A stretch of DNA of 15,099 bases from Alphaproteobacteria bacterium. Its GTDB lineage: Bacteria; Pseudomonadota; Alphaproteobacteria; RS24. The stretch is taken from the NCBI GenBank assembly GCA_009920875.1, contig RFZE01000030.1, forward strand, positions 1 to 15,099. The letters are read 5' to 3'. Below are positions 7,402-14,474 of this stretch, piece by piece. Within the stretch, counting starts at the first letter, position 1. Each line of letters begins with the position of its first letter. Made by a program: the position numbers and the translations under genes. The notes under the pieces were generated by a model. The model saw only the letters and a program-made list of their open reading frames with translations. It did no database searches and was not told the origin of the DNA.

Positions 7402-8130
7402 CTAAAAATCATCCAGATCATCAAACTCGTCGAGATCCGGTAAATCGTCAATGTTGGTGACGCCATTGGCAATCTCGCTGGCGCGATTTTGCTGATACAG
7501 ACTTCTCACCGTTGCATAGAAATCTACCGAAGAGCGCTCAATCTCGTCAAGCACGGTGAGCGCGCTGGCGCGCGCATCAATGCCATCTATCGCATAGCGA
7601 CCAATGGCGTTTTCCAAATGCCAATCATCTTGATGGGTCATCGGGTCGAAAGCCCAGTCAATAATCCAACCGCTGAACTCGCGCGGGCTGGAGGGCCCGT
7701 AAACCGGCGTGAACAGATAAGGCCCTTCCGGCACTCCCCATACCGCCATTGTTTGGCCGAAATCTTCATCATGTTTTTCCAGCCCCAAGCGCTTAGCCGG
7801 ATCGAACAGGCCGAACAGCCCGACCGTGGAGTTAATGCCGAAACGCAGCGCCGTGGTGCTGGCGCGTTGGCCTTGCAATTGGAAAATATCATTGGCCAGC
7901 GTCACCGGTGAGGCGAGATTATCGAGGAAGTTTCGCACCGATTGGCGCACCGGCGAGGGCACATAGAGATAGCCTTTGGCGACCGGCTTCAATAAATAAT
8001 TATCAAACTGCACATTGACTTTGAACATGAAGCGATTGCTGCGCTCAAAAGGGTCATTGTGCTGCGACGGTGCCGCACAACCGGTCAGCGCAACAGCGAC
8101 GGCAAGCAAAAGCAATTTTTGGCGAAACAT
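7402..8130 (-). CDS. mlaA: MlaA / VacJ-family outer-membrane lipoprotein
   Basis: A 242-residue lipoprotein that removes phospholipids from the outer leaflet of the outer membrane and passes them to MlaC. The signal peptide ends in a lipobox LTGC with lipidated C18. Alanine at +2 fits sorting to the outer membrane rather than retention in the inner membrane. The mature protein carries the classic VacJ motifs: DPFERSNRFMF (26-36), LKPVAKGY (47-54), VRQSVRNFLDNLASPV (61-76), RFGINSTVGLFGLFD (96-110), EDFGQTMAVWGVPEGPYL (122-139) and GPSSPRE (145-151). Length is usual apart from a strongly acidic tail at 228-242 made of Asp, Glu, Leu and Phe. AGGGA lies eight bases before the ATG at 8130. A TTGACA/TAAATT promoter sits just upstream, giving a leader of roughly 18 bases. 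It is the first gene of the mlaA-mlaC pair. Confidence 0.95.
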   Translation of the reverse strand: MFRQKLLLLAVAVALTGCAAPSQHNDPFERSNRFMFKVNVQFDNYLLKPVAKGYLYVPSPVRQSVRNFLDNLASPVTLANDIFQLQGQRASTTALRFGINSTVGLFGLFDPAKRLGLEKHDEDFGQTMAVWGVPEGPYLFTPVYGPSSPREFSGWIIDWAFDPMTHQDDWHLENAIGRYAIDGIDARASALTVLDEIERSSVDFYATVRSLYQQNRASEIANGVTNIDDLPDLDEFDDLDDF

Positions 8131-8154
8131 AAGATTATTCCCTGATTTGCCGAC

Positions 8155-8182
8155 AATTTAGGCCTATTCGTGCCCATGTCAA
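8155..8182 (-). promoter_or_regulatory. Predicted sigma-70 promoter for mlaA-mlaC
   Basis: On the minus strand there is a perfect TTGACA (8182-8177), a 16-bp spacer, and TAAATT (8160-8155), which matches the -10 consensus at four of six positions. Transcription would begin near 8148 and yield a short leader that still contains the AGGGA ribosome-binding site at 8143-8139. The -35 box is back to back with the methionine-operon promoter, about 32 bp away. Confidence 0.65.
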
Positions 8183-8220
8183 AGCGCCGTTTACAACGCC
8201 AATCGGCTTGGCGCTTGACA
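8177..8220. repeat. Inverted repeat joining the two divergent -35 boxes
   Basis: The left arm TGTCAAAGCGCC (8177-8188) and right arm GGCGCTTGACA (8210-8220) are reverse complements apart from one inserted base. Each outer end is the -35 hexamer of one divergent promoter. Between the arms is a smaller perfect repeat, CGCCAA (8197-8202) and TTGGCG (8208-8213). The symmetry may simply reflect two similar extended -35 elements, or it may be a shared binding site that coordinates both directions. Confidence 0.5.
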
Positions 8221-8242
8221 TATAAAGATATCTTTATATAAA
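8215..8242 (+). promoter_or_regulatory. Predicted sigma-70 promoter for the regulator-metF-metH operon
   Basis: TTGACA (8215-8220) matches the -35 consensus fully. TATAAA (8237-8242) lies after a 16-bp spacer and matches the -10 consensus at five of six positions. The expected transcription start, about seven bases after the -10 box, falls at 8249-8250, inside the tandem ATGATG that opens the regulator gene. The spacer is almost wholly occupied by a perfect palindrome. Confidence 0.8.
8220..8239. promoter_or_regulatory. Perfect 20-bp palindrome, probable operator for the ArsR-methyltransferase regulator
   Basis: The half-site ATATAAAGAT (8220-8229) is followed immediately by its exact reverse complement (8230-8239). 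The palindrome starts at the last base of the -35 box and ends inside the -10 box, so a bound dimer would block RNA polymerase. Position, symmetry and the adjacent HTH gene suggest autorepression. AT-rich palindromes with a central GATATC-like core are what I would expect for a SahR-type ArsR regulator, but I recall no exact consensus with certainty. I noticed no second copy elsewhere in the window. Confidence 0.75.
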
Positions 8243-8246
8243 TCCA

Positions 8247-9194
8247 ATGATGGAAAACCTTCTATCAGCTTTGCGCGCCGCCGGTGAGCCGACCCGCCTT
8301 CGCATTCTGGCGATTTTGGCGTTGGGCGAACTGACGGTATCGGAATTGACGCAAGTGTTGCTGCAAAGCCAGCCGCGCATCTCGCGCCATTTGAAGCTGC
8401 TGGCCGATGCCGGTTTGATAGTTCGATATCCTGAGGGCAGTTGGGTGTTTTACCGCCTCGATGAAAGCGCCCAACTGGGCGACTTGCTGGCAGAGATAAT
8501 CGCCAGCCTGCCGCAGGGTGACCATGAATTGCAGCGCGACCGCGAGCGGCTGGCAGAAGTGCGCACCGAACGCGCAGCGCGTGCGCAGGCCTATTTTGCC
8601 GCCAATGCGGCGCAATGGGACAGTTTGCGCGCCAATCATATTCCCGAAACCGCTATTGAAGAGCGCATGGGCGAGTTGATTGGCGGGCGCGACATTGATT
8701 TGCTGGTCGATCTCGGAACCGGTACGGGTCGCATGCTGGAAATTTTCGGCACGCGCGCCTCACGCGCTGTCGGTTTTGATATCAGCCCCGACATGTTGAC
8801 CATTGCGCGCGCCAAGCTGGATGAATTGGCGGCAGAAAATTGTCAGGTGCGGCAGGGCGATTGCGCCAATGTGCCATTGGAAGACAATGTTGCCGATATT
8901 GTCATTTTGCATCAGGTGCTTCACTTTCTCGACGACCCGCAACGCGCGGTTAATGAAGCGGCGCGTATCACGCGACCCGGCGGCTGCGTGCTGATTGCCG
9001 ATTTCGGGCCACATGAAATGGAAGATTTACGCAATGAGCATGCTCATCGTCGCCTGGGATTTGCCGATGATGAGATGAACCATATGTTGCGCGCCGCCGG
9101 TTTGTTCGCCGCCGCAGGAGACACGCTGACCGCACAGAACACCCCTTTGACCGTGGCCATGTGGCAGGCCGAAAAAACAGAAAGAAACGCCTGA
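8247..9194 (+). CDS. ArsR-type HTH regulator fused to a class I SAM-dependent methyltransferase domain (SahR-like)
   Basis: A 315-residue two-domain protein. Residues 1-80 form an ArsR winged helix: EPTRLRILAIL, then TVSELTQVLLQSQPRISRHLKLL, then a wing with SWVFYRL. The metal-binding ELCVCDL motif of arsenic/zinc sensors is replaced by ELTVSEL, so it is unlikely to sense metal. After a linker (about 95-120), residues 150-290 form a Rossmann methyltransferase fold: motif I DLGTGTGRM (155-163), D178 after beta-2, QGDCANVP (203-210), and ITRPGGCVLIADF (241-253). The AdoMet/AdoHcy pocket looks intact. Similar fusions precede metF in alphaproteobacteria. SahR, an ArsR-family protein responsive to S-adenosylhomocysteine, controls methyl-cycle genes in Proteobacteria. 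The stop overlaps the metF start (TGATG). There is no Shine-Dalgarno; either ATG of ATGATG (8247 or 8250) could start a leaderless mRNA. Confidence 0.9.
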   Translation: MMENLLSALRAAGEPTRLRILAILALGELTVSELTQVLLQSQPRISRHLKLLADAGLIVRYPEGSWVFYRLDESAQLGDLLAEIIASLPQGDHELQRDRERLAEVRTERAARAQAYFAANAAQWDSLRANHIPETAIEERMGELIGGRDIDLLVDLGTGTGRMLEIFGTRASRAVGFDISPDMLTIARAKLDELAAENCQVRQGDCANVPLEDNVADIVILHQVLHFLDDPQRAVNEAARITRPGGCVLIADFGPHEMEDLRNEHAHRRLGFADDEMNHMLRAAGLFAAAGDTLTAQNTPLTVAMWQAEKTERNA

Positions 9195-10039
9195 TGACCT
9201 CAATCAGTTTTGAATTTTTCCCGCCTAAATCAGAAGCGGCCGGTGAAAAGCTATGGAAGGCCATTGGACGCCTCGCGCCTTTGCGCCCCGATTTCGTATC
9301 GGTGACCTATGGCGCGGGCGGCTCAACGCGTGACCGCACGCATCAATGCGTCAAACGCATTATTGATGAAACCGATTTGAAACCGGCGGCGCATCTGACC
9401 TGCGTTGCCGCTTCCAAAACCGATGTTGATAGCGTGGTTGATGATTATGCCGCTGCCGGTGTGCAGCATATTGTGGCGCTGCGCGGTGATATGCCCGATA
9501 TGGGCGCGTTTCAGCCGCATGCGGAAGGTTATGACGGCTCAGTGGCATTGGTGGCGGCATTGGCCAAGCGCGGCGGCTTTGACATCACCGTCAGCGCTTA
9601 TCCTGAAAAGCATCCTGAAAGCGCGTCTTTGGACGCCGATATTGATTTGCTGAAAGCAAAGATTGATGCGGGCGCAACGCGCGCCATCACACAATTTGTG
9701 TTCGACACAGAGGCGCATTTGCGCTTTCGCGACCGTTTGGCGGCGGCGGGCATCACCATTCCGGTGATTGCCGGCATTATGCCGACCACCAATTTTGCCG
9801 GTGCCAAACGTATGGCTGAGGCCTGCGGTGCGCATGTGCCGCAATGGCTGGCCGACGCTTATGAGGGGCTTGAAGAAGACGCCGATACGCGCAAGCACAT
9901 TGCCGCATCGGTGGCGATTGACCAATGCCGTAAACTGATTGATGAAGGCTTTGAGAACCTACATTTCTACACGCTCAACCAGGCCGATTTGACGTTTGCC
10001 GTATGCCGTATTTTGAAGCTCGGCGCCGCCGCATATTGA
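9194..10039 (+). CDS. metF: 5,10-Methylenetetrahydrofolate reductase, MetF
   Basis: A cytosolic FAD enzyme that reduces 5,10-methylene-THF to 5-methyl-THF, the methyl donor used by MetH. The 281-residue chain is a complete TIM barrel of the bacterial type. Diagnostic features are SFEFFPPK with the catalytic Glu at E7, SVTYGAGGSTRDRT (36-49), HIVALRGD with D99, SAYPEKHPES (134-143), ITQFVFD with Q167 and D171, VIAGIMPTTN (191-200), and the C-terminal GFENLHFYTLNQ. The ATG at 9194 shares its A with the regulator's TGA stop, so translation is probably coupled. An upstream in-frame extension would lie inside the regulator gene and is not needed, because MTSISFEFFPP is the usual N-terminus. The next gene, metH, follows eight bases after its stop. 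Confidence 0.96.
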   Translation: MTSISFEFFPPKSEAAGEKLWKAIGRLAPLRPDFVSVTYGAGGSTRDRTHQCVKRIIDETDLKPAAHLTCVAASKTDVDSVVDDYAAAGVQHIVALRGDMPDMGAFQPHAEGYDGSVALVAALAKRGGFDITVSAYPEKHPESASLDADIDLLKAKIDAGATRAITQFVFDTEAHLRFRDRLAAAGITIPVIAGIMPTTNFAGAKRMAEACGAHVPQWLADAYEGLEEDADTRKHIAASVAIDQCRKLIDEGFENLHFYTLNQADLTFAVCRILKLGAAAY

Positions 10040-10047
10040 GGGATATT

Positions 10048-13000
10048 ATGAGTTGGACACGCGACACACGCATTGCAGAATTGGACAGGCTGACGGCTGA
10101 CCGAATTCTTATGCTTGACGGTGCAATGGGCACAATGATTCAGCGTCATAAGCTGGATGAAGCGGCCTATCGCGGTGATCGTTTCGCCAATCATCACGCT
10201 GATGTTGCGGGAAATAATGATCTGCTGTCGCTGACCCAGCCGGATATTATTCGCGACATTCACACGGCCTATCTCGCGGCGGGCAGTGATATTGTTGAGA
10301 CCAATACATTTTCGTCCACCACCATTGCGCAGGCCGATTATGACATGGAGCATTTGGCCTATGAGTTGAATTTGGAAGGCGCCAAGCTGGCGCGCCAAGC
10401 CTGCGATGCGATGGAAGCGGCAGACCCGTCGCGCCCACGTTATGTGGCGGGTGCCTTGGGGCCGACCAATCGCACCGGCTCGATTTCGCCGGATGTGAAT
10501 GATCCGGGTATGCGCAATGTCACTTATGATGAATTGCGCGAAGCCTATGCGGAAGCGACACGCGGTCTGATTGGCGGCGGCACTGATATTATCTTGGTCG
10601 AAACGATTTTCGACACGCTCAACGCCAAAGCGGCCGTGCACGCCGTGCAAGACGTGTTTGAGGAAACCGGCATCACTTTGCCGCTGATGATTTCAGGCAC
10701 GATTACCGATAAATCGGGACGCACGCTGTCGGGACAAACGACAGAAGCGTTTTGGAACTCGCTGCGCCACGCCAAGCCCTTTGCCGTTGGTCTGAATTGC
10801 GCGCTCGGGGCTGACGAAATGCGTCCCTATGTGGCGGAAATCGCCCGCGTCGCCGATACCAATGTCTGCATTTATCCGAATGCCGGTCTGCCCAATGAGT
10901 TTGGCGAATATGACCAGCTGGCCGATGAAATGGCGGTGATTGTCGGTGAATTTGCCGAAGCCGGATTGGTCAATATTCTCGGCGGTTGTTGCGGCACCAC
11001 GCCCGACCATATTGAAGCCATTGCAGCGGCGGCGGCGAAAGAAAGCCCACGCGCCATTCCTACACCCGCGCCACTCATGCGTTTGTCGGGCTTGGAGCCG
11101 TTTACCAAAACCGATGAAATTCCCTTCATCAATGTCGGTGAGCGCACCAATGTCACCGGCTCGGCCAAATTCCGTAAGCTGATTACCGAGGGCGACTTCG
11201 ATACGGCGCTGGATATTGCGCGCCAGCAAGTCGAGAACGGCGCGCAAATTATCGACGTGAATATGGATGAAGGCATGTTGGACAGCGAGGCGGCAATGGT
11301 GCGCTTCCTCAATCTTGCCGCCACTGAGCCGGATATCGCCAAAGTGCCGGTGATGATTGACAGTTCGAAATGGGAAATCATCGAGGCCGGTCTGAAATGC
11401 GTGCAGGGTAAGCCCGTCGTCAATTCCATCTCATTGAAAGAGGGCGAAGAACCGTTTTTGCAGCAAGCACGCGCTTGTTTGCGCTATGGCGCGGCGGTGA
11501 TTGTCATGGCGTTTGACGAAGACGGGCAGGCCGATACGGCAGAACGCAAATTTGAGATTTGCCAGCGCTCTTACAAGATTTTGACCGAGCAGGTTGGTTT
11601 CCCGCCCGAAGATATTATCTTCGACCCGAATATTTTCGCGGTCGCCACCGGCATTGAAGAGCATGATAATTATGCCGTTGATTTCATCGAGGCGACAAAG
11701 CGCATTCGCGACGAGTTGCCGGGCGCGCATGTGTCGGGCGGTGTCTCGAATATCTCCTTTTCTTTCCGCGGCAATCAGCCGGTGCGCGAGGCCATGCATT
11801 CGGCGTTTCTCTATCATGCCATTGGCGTCGGCATGGATATGGGCATTGTCAATGCCGGTCAGCTGGCGATTTATGAGGATATCGAGCCGAAGCTGAAAGA
11901 GGGGGTTGAGGATGTGCTGCTCAATCGTCGCGCTGACGGCACGGACCGCCTGCTGGAAATTGCCGAGCAATATCGCGGCCAAAAAGGCGCGCAACAAGAA
12001 GTTGATTTAAGCTGGCGCGAAGGCGATGTCGGCGCGCGGTTGATGCATGCGCTGGTCAATGGATTGGGTGATTTTATCGAGGAAGACACGGAAGAAGCGA
12101 GGCAATCTTTTGACCGCCCGCTCAATGTCATTGAAGGGCCGCTGATGGATGGCATGAACCGTGTCGGCGATTTGTTCGGGGCCGGTAAAATGTTTTTGCC
12201 GCAGGTTGTGAAGTCGGCCCGCGTGATGAAACGCGCCGTGGCTTATCTCGAACCCTATATGGAAGAAGAAAAGGCCGCTTCGGGCGCGACCAGCCTGTCG
12301 AAAGGCAAGGTGCTGATGGCGACGGTGAAAGGCGATGTGCACGATATTGGCAAAAATATCGTCGGCGTGGTGCTACAATGCAATAATTTCGATGTCATTG
12401 ATATGGGCGTGATGGTGCCGGCCAATGACATTATCGACAAAGCGGTTGAAGAACAGGTCGATATTATCGGCCTCAGTGGCCTGATTACGCCAAGCCTTGA
12501 TGAAATGTGCCATGTCGCAGCTGAAATGGAGCGGCGCGGCTTGGATATTCCGTTGCTGATTGGCGGTGCGACCACCTCAAAAGTGCATACGGCGGTAAAA
12601 ATCAATCCGAATTACGCGCAAGGCCAAACCGTTTATGTGACCGATGCCAGCCGCGCCGTTGGCGTTGCCAGCAATCTCTTATCGGAAGAAAAAAGCGGCG
12701 ATTACAAGGCTGAAATTCGCGCCGATTATGAAGCGATGGCGGAAGCCCATGCGCGGGGTCGTGCTGAAGATAAGCGCACGCCGATTGGTGAGGCGCGCGA
12801 AAATGCGTGGGCTCCCAAAGAAGAGCACCAGCCCGTCAAGCCGCAATTCACCGGCACAAAGGTTTTTGACGATTATGATTTGGCCGAATTGCGCGACTAT
12901 ATTGATTGGACGCCTTTCTTCCAAAGCTGGGATTTGCACGGGCGCTATCCGGCAATTTTAACAGATGATGTGGTCGGCGAAGCGGCAACCAATCTGTTCA

Positions 13001-13752
13001 ATGACGCGCAAGCCATGCTCGACCAAATGATTGAGGAAAAATGGCTGACCGCCAAAGCGGTTATCGGCTTTTGGCCGGCCGCGCGCCATGGCGATGATAT
13101 TGTGGTGTTTACCGATGAAACGCGCACGGAAGAACGCACGCGTTTGCATACGCTGCGCCAGCAAATGCAGCGCAGTAATGGGCAAGACAAAAAACGGGCC
13201 AATTATGCGCTGGCCGATTTTATCGCCGAAGGGGCTGATTATATTGGCGGCTTTGCCGTCACCACGGGTCATGGTGAGGACGAGGTTGCCAAGCGCTTTG
13301 AAGAAGCAGGCGACGATTATTCATCCATTATGTCGAAAGCGCTGGCTGACCGCTTGGCAGAAGCCTTTGCCGAACGCATGCACCAGCGCGTGCGCACTGA
13401 GTTTTGGGGCTATGCCAGCGATGAGGCGCTTGATAATGATGCGCTGATTGCCGAGCAATATAAGGGTATTCGCCCGGCTCCGGGCTATCCGGCGCAGCCT
13501 GACCATACCGAAAAGGCTACTTTGTTCGACTTGCTCGATGCAGAAAACGGCGCGGGCATCTCCTTGACCGAGAGCTTTGCCATGTGGCCCGGCGCGGCCG
13601 TGTCCGGTCTGTATTTCGCGCATCCTGAAAGCAGCTATTTCGGCGTCGGTAAAATTGACCGCGACCAAGTGGCAGATTATGCCAAACGCAAAGGCATGGA
13701 TGTCAAAATTTGCGAGAAATGGCTGTCGCCGATTTTGTCATACACGCCGTAA
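10048..13752 (+). CDS. metH: Cobalamin-dependent methionine synthase MetH, full-length single chain
   Basis: Transfers the methyl group of 5-methyl-THF through cobalamin to homocysteine, producing methionine. At 1234 residues it matches E. coli MetH (about 1227) and has all four modules. The homocysteine domain begins at LDGAMGTM (23-30), with zinc ligands C251, C314 and C315. The pterin domain starts at FINVGERTNVTGSAKF (360-375). The cobalamin cap and Rossmann domain have the ligand motif GDVHDIG with H765 and D763, plus S816 in GLITPS, corresponding to His759/Asp757/Ser810 of E. coli. The AdoMet reactivation domain carries RPAPGYP (1142-1148) and PDHTEK. Some alphaproteobacteria split the reactivation domain onto another protein; here it is fused. 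GAGGGA at 10038-10043 overlaps the metF stop and precedes the ATG at 10048; an upstream TTG-like extension inside metF is not needed. Operon with metF and the regulator. Confidence 0.97.
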   Translation: MSWTRDTRIAELDRLTADRILMLDGAMGTMIQRHKLDEAAYRGDRFANHHADVAGNNDLLSLTQPDIIRDIHTAYLAAGSDIVETNTFSSTTIAQADYDMEHLAYELNLEGAKLARQACDAMEAADPSRPRYVAGALGPTNRTGSISPDVNDPGMRNVTYDELREAYAEATRGLIGGGTDIILVETIFDTLNAKAAVHAVQDVFEETGITLPLMISGTITDKSGRTLSGQTTEAFWNSLRHAKPFAVGLNCALGADEMRPYVAEIARVADTNVCIYPNAGLPNEFGEYDQLADEMAVIVGEFAEAGLVNILGGCCGTTPDHIEAIAAAAAKESPRAIPTPAPLMRLSGLEPFTKTDEIPFINVGERTNVTGSAKFRKLITEGDFDTALDIARQQVENGAQIIDVNMDEGMLDSEAAMVRFLNLAATEPDIAKVPVMIDSSKWEIIEAGLKCVQGKPVVNSISLKEGEEPFLQQARACLRYGAAVIVMAFDEDGQADTAERKFEICQRSYKILTEQVGFPPEDIIFDPNIFAVATGIEEHDNYAVDFIEATKRIRDELPGAHVSGGVSNISFSFRGNQPVREAMHSAFLYHAIGVGMDMGIVNAGQLAIYEDIEPKLKEGVEDVLLNRRADGTDRLLEIAEQYRGQKGAQQEVDLSWREGDVGARLMHALVNGLGDFIEEDTEEARQSFDRPLNVIEGPLMDGMNRVGDLFGAGKMFLPQVVKSARVMKRAVAYLEPYMEEEKAASGATSLSKGKVLMATVKGDVHDIGKNIVGVVLQCNNFDVIDMGVMVPANDIIDKAVEEQVDIIGLSGLITPSLDEMCHVAAEMERRGLDIPLLIGGATTSKVHTAVKINPNYAQGQTVYVTDASRAVGVASNLLSEEKSGDYKAEIRADYEAMAEAHARGRAEDKRTPIGEARENAWAPKEEHQPVKPQFTGTKVFDDYDLAELRDYIDWTPFFQSWDLHGRYPAILTDDVVGEAATNLFNDAQAMLDQMIEEKWLTAKAVIGFWPAARHGDDIVVFTDETRTEERTRLHTLRQQMQRSNGQDKKRANYALADFIAEGADYIGGFAVTTGHGEDEVAKRFEEAGDDYSSIMSKALADRLAEAFAERMHQRVRTEFWGYASDEALDNDALIAEQYKGIRPAPGYPAQPDHTEKATLFDLLDAENGAGISLTESFAMWPGAAVSGLYFAHPESSYFGVGKIDRDQVADYAKRKGMDVKICEKWLSPILSYTP

Positions 13753-13775
13753 ATGAATCCGCTAAACTCAGCCCC

Positions 13776-14474
13776 ATGTCAGTTTGGGGCAAAATAGCAG
13801 GCATAGCGGCAGGCTATGCGATAGGCGGTGTGCCAGGCGCGCTGGTTGGTGGGCTGGCCGGGCATTTCGCGCTCGACCGCGTCAATGACCGCCAAGTTAT
13901 TTTCACCATTGCGATGATTTCACTGGCTGCCAAAATGACGCGCGCCGATGGCGATGTGTCGCCGATTGAAGTGCAGGCGGTGCAAGATATGATGCGCGTG
14001 CCCGAAAGCGAGCTCAAAAATATGGAGCGGGTGTTTCGGCTGGCACAGGAAGATGTCACCGGTTTTGACAGCTATGCGCGGCAGGTAAAAGATATTTATG
14101 CCGACAGCCCGCAAGTGCTGGAAGATGTGCTCGATGTGTTGTTTTACATTGCCTATGCCGATGGCGTGTTGCATCCGGCAGAGCAACAATTCCTCGAAAT
14201 CGTCGCTGAAATTTTCGAGATTAATGAAAGCGATTTCAAACGCATTCAGGCGCATCATGATGGCAGTGTGGTGGACCCTTATACCGTGCTCGGTGTCGGT
14301 CGCCATGCAGAAGACGCAACGGTAAAGCAAGCTTGGCTCAATGCGGTGCGCGACAATCACCCCGACCAGTTGCAAGCGCGCGGTATGCCGTCTGAAATGA
14401 TGCATATTGCAACGGCGCGCATGGCGTCTATCAATGAAGCTTGGGAAACCATAAGAGAGGAGCGCGGGCTATGA
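13776..14474 (+). CDS. TerB-domain and J-domain co-chaperone (DjlA-like)
   Basis: A 232-residue protein joining a TerB-like helical domain (about 42-150) to a C-terminal J domain (about 167-230). The J domain has DPYTVLGV at its start and an intact HPD triad at 195-197, so it should stimulate the ATPase of a DnaK-type Hsp70. The N-terminus (9-31) is a Gly/Ala-rich stretch, GIAAGYAIGGVPGALVGGLAGH. It resembles a glycine-zipper membrane-associating segment and takes the place of the single transmembrane helix of enterobacterial DjlA. The TerB part contains two similar acidic phrases, RADGDVSPIEVQAV (56-69) and YADGVLHPAEQQFL (127-140), the expected tandem TerB pattern. The ATG at 13776 lacks a clear ribosome-binding site but matches the usual MSxWGK family start and clears metH by 23 bp. 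Earlier in-frame starts fall inside metH. Overlaps rpiA by four bases. Confidence 0.85.
   Translation: MSVWGKIAGIAAGYAIGGVPGALVGGLAGHFALDRVNDRQVIFTIAMISLAAKMTRADGDVSPIEVQAVQDMMRVPESELKNMERVFRLAQEDVTGFDSYARQVKDIYADSPQVLEDVLDVLFYIAYADGVLHPAEQQFLEIVAEIFEINESDFKRIQAHHDGSVVDPYTVLGVGRHAEDATVKQAWLNAVRDNHPDQLQARGMPSEMMHIATARMASINEAWETIREERGL

Noticed and set aside
8131..8246. A methionine-related riboswitch (SAM-II, SAH or similar) upstream of the regulator
   Set aside because: The predicted transcript begins at the start codon, leaving no leader, and no riboswitch-like pseudoknot or conserved core is visible in the gap.
9967..10650. A 227-codon minus-strand open frame opposite the end of metF and start of metH
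   Set aside because: It overlaps two well-supported genes on the other strand and has no recognisable family features; it is a composition shadow.
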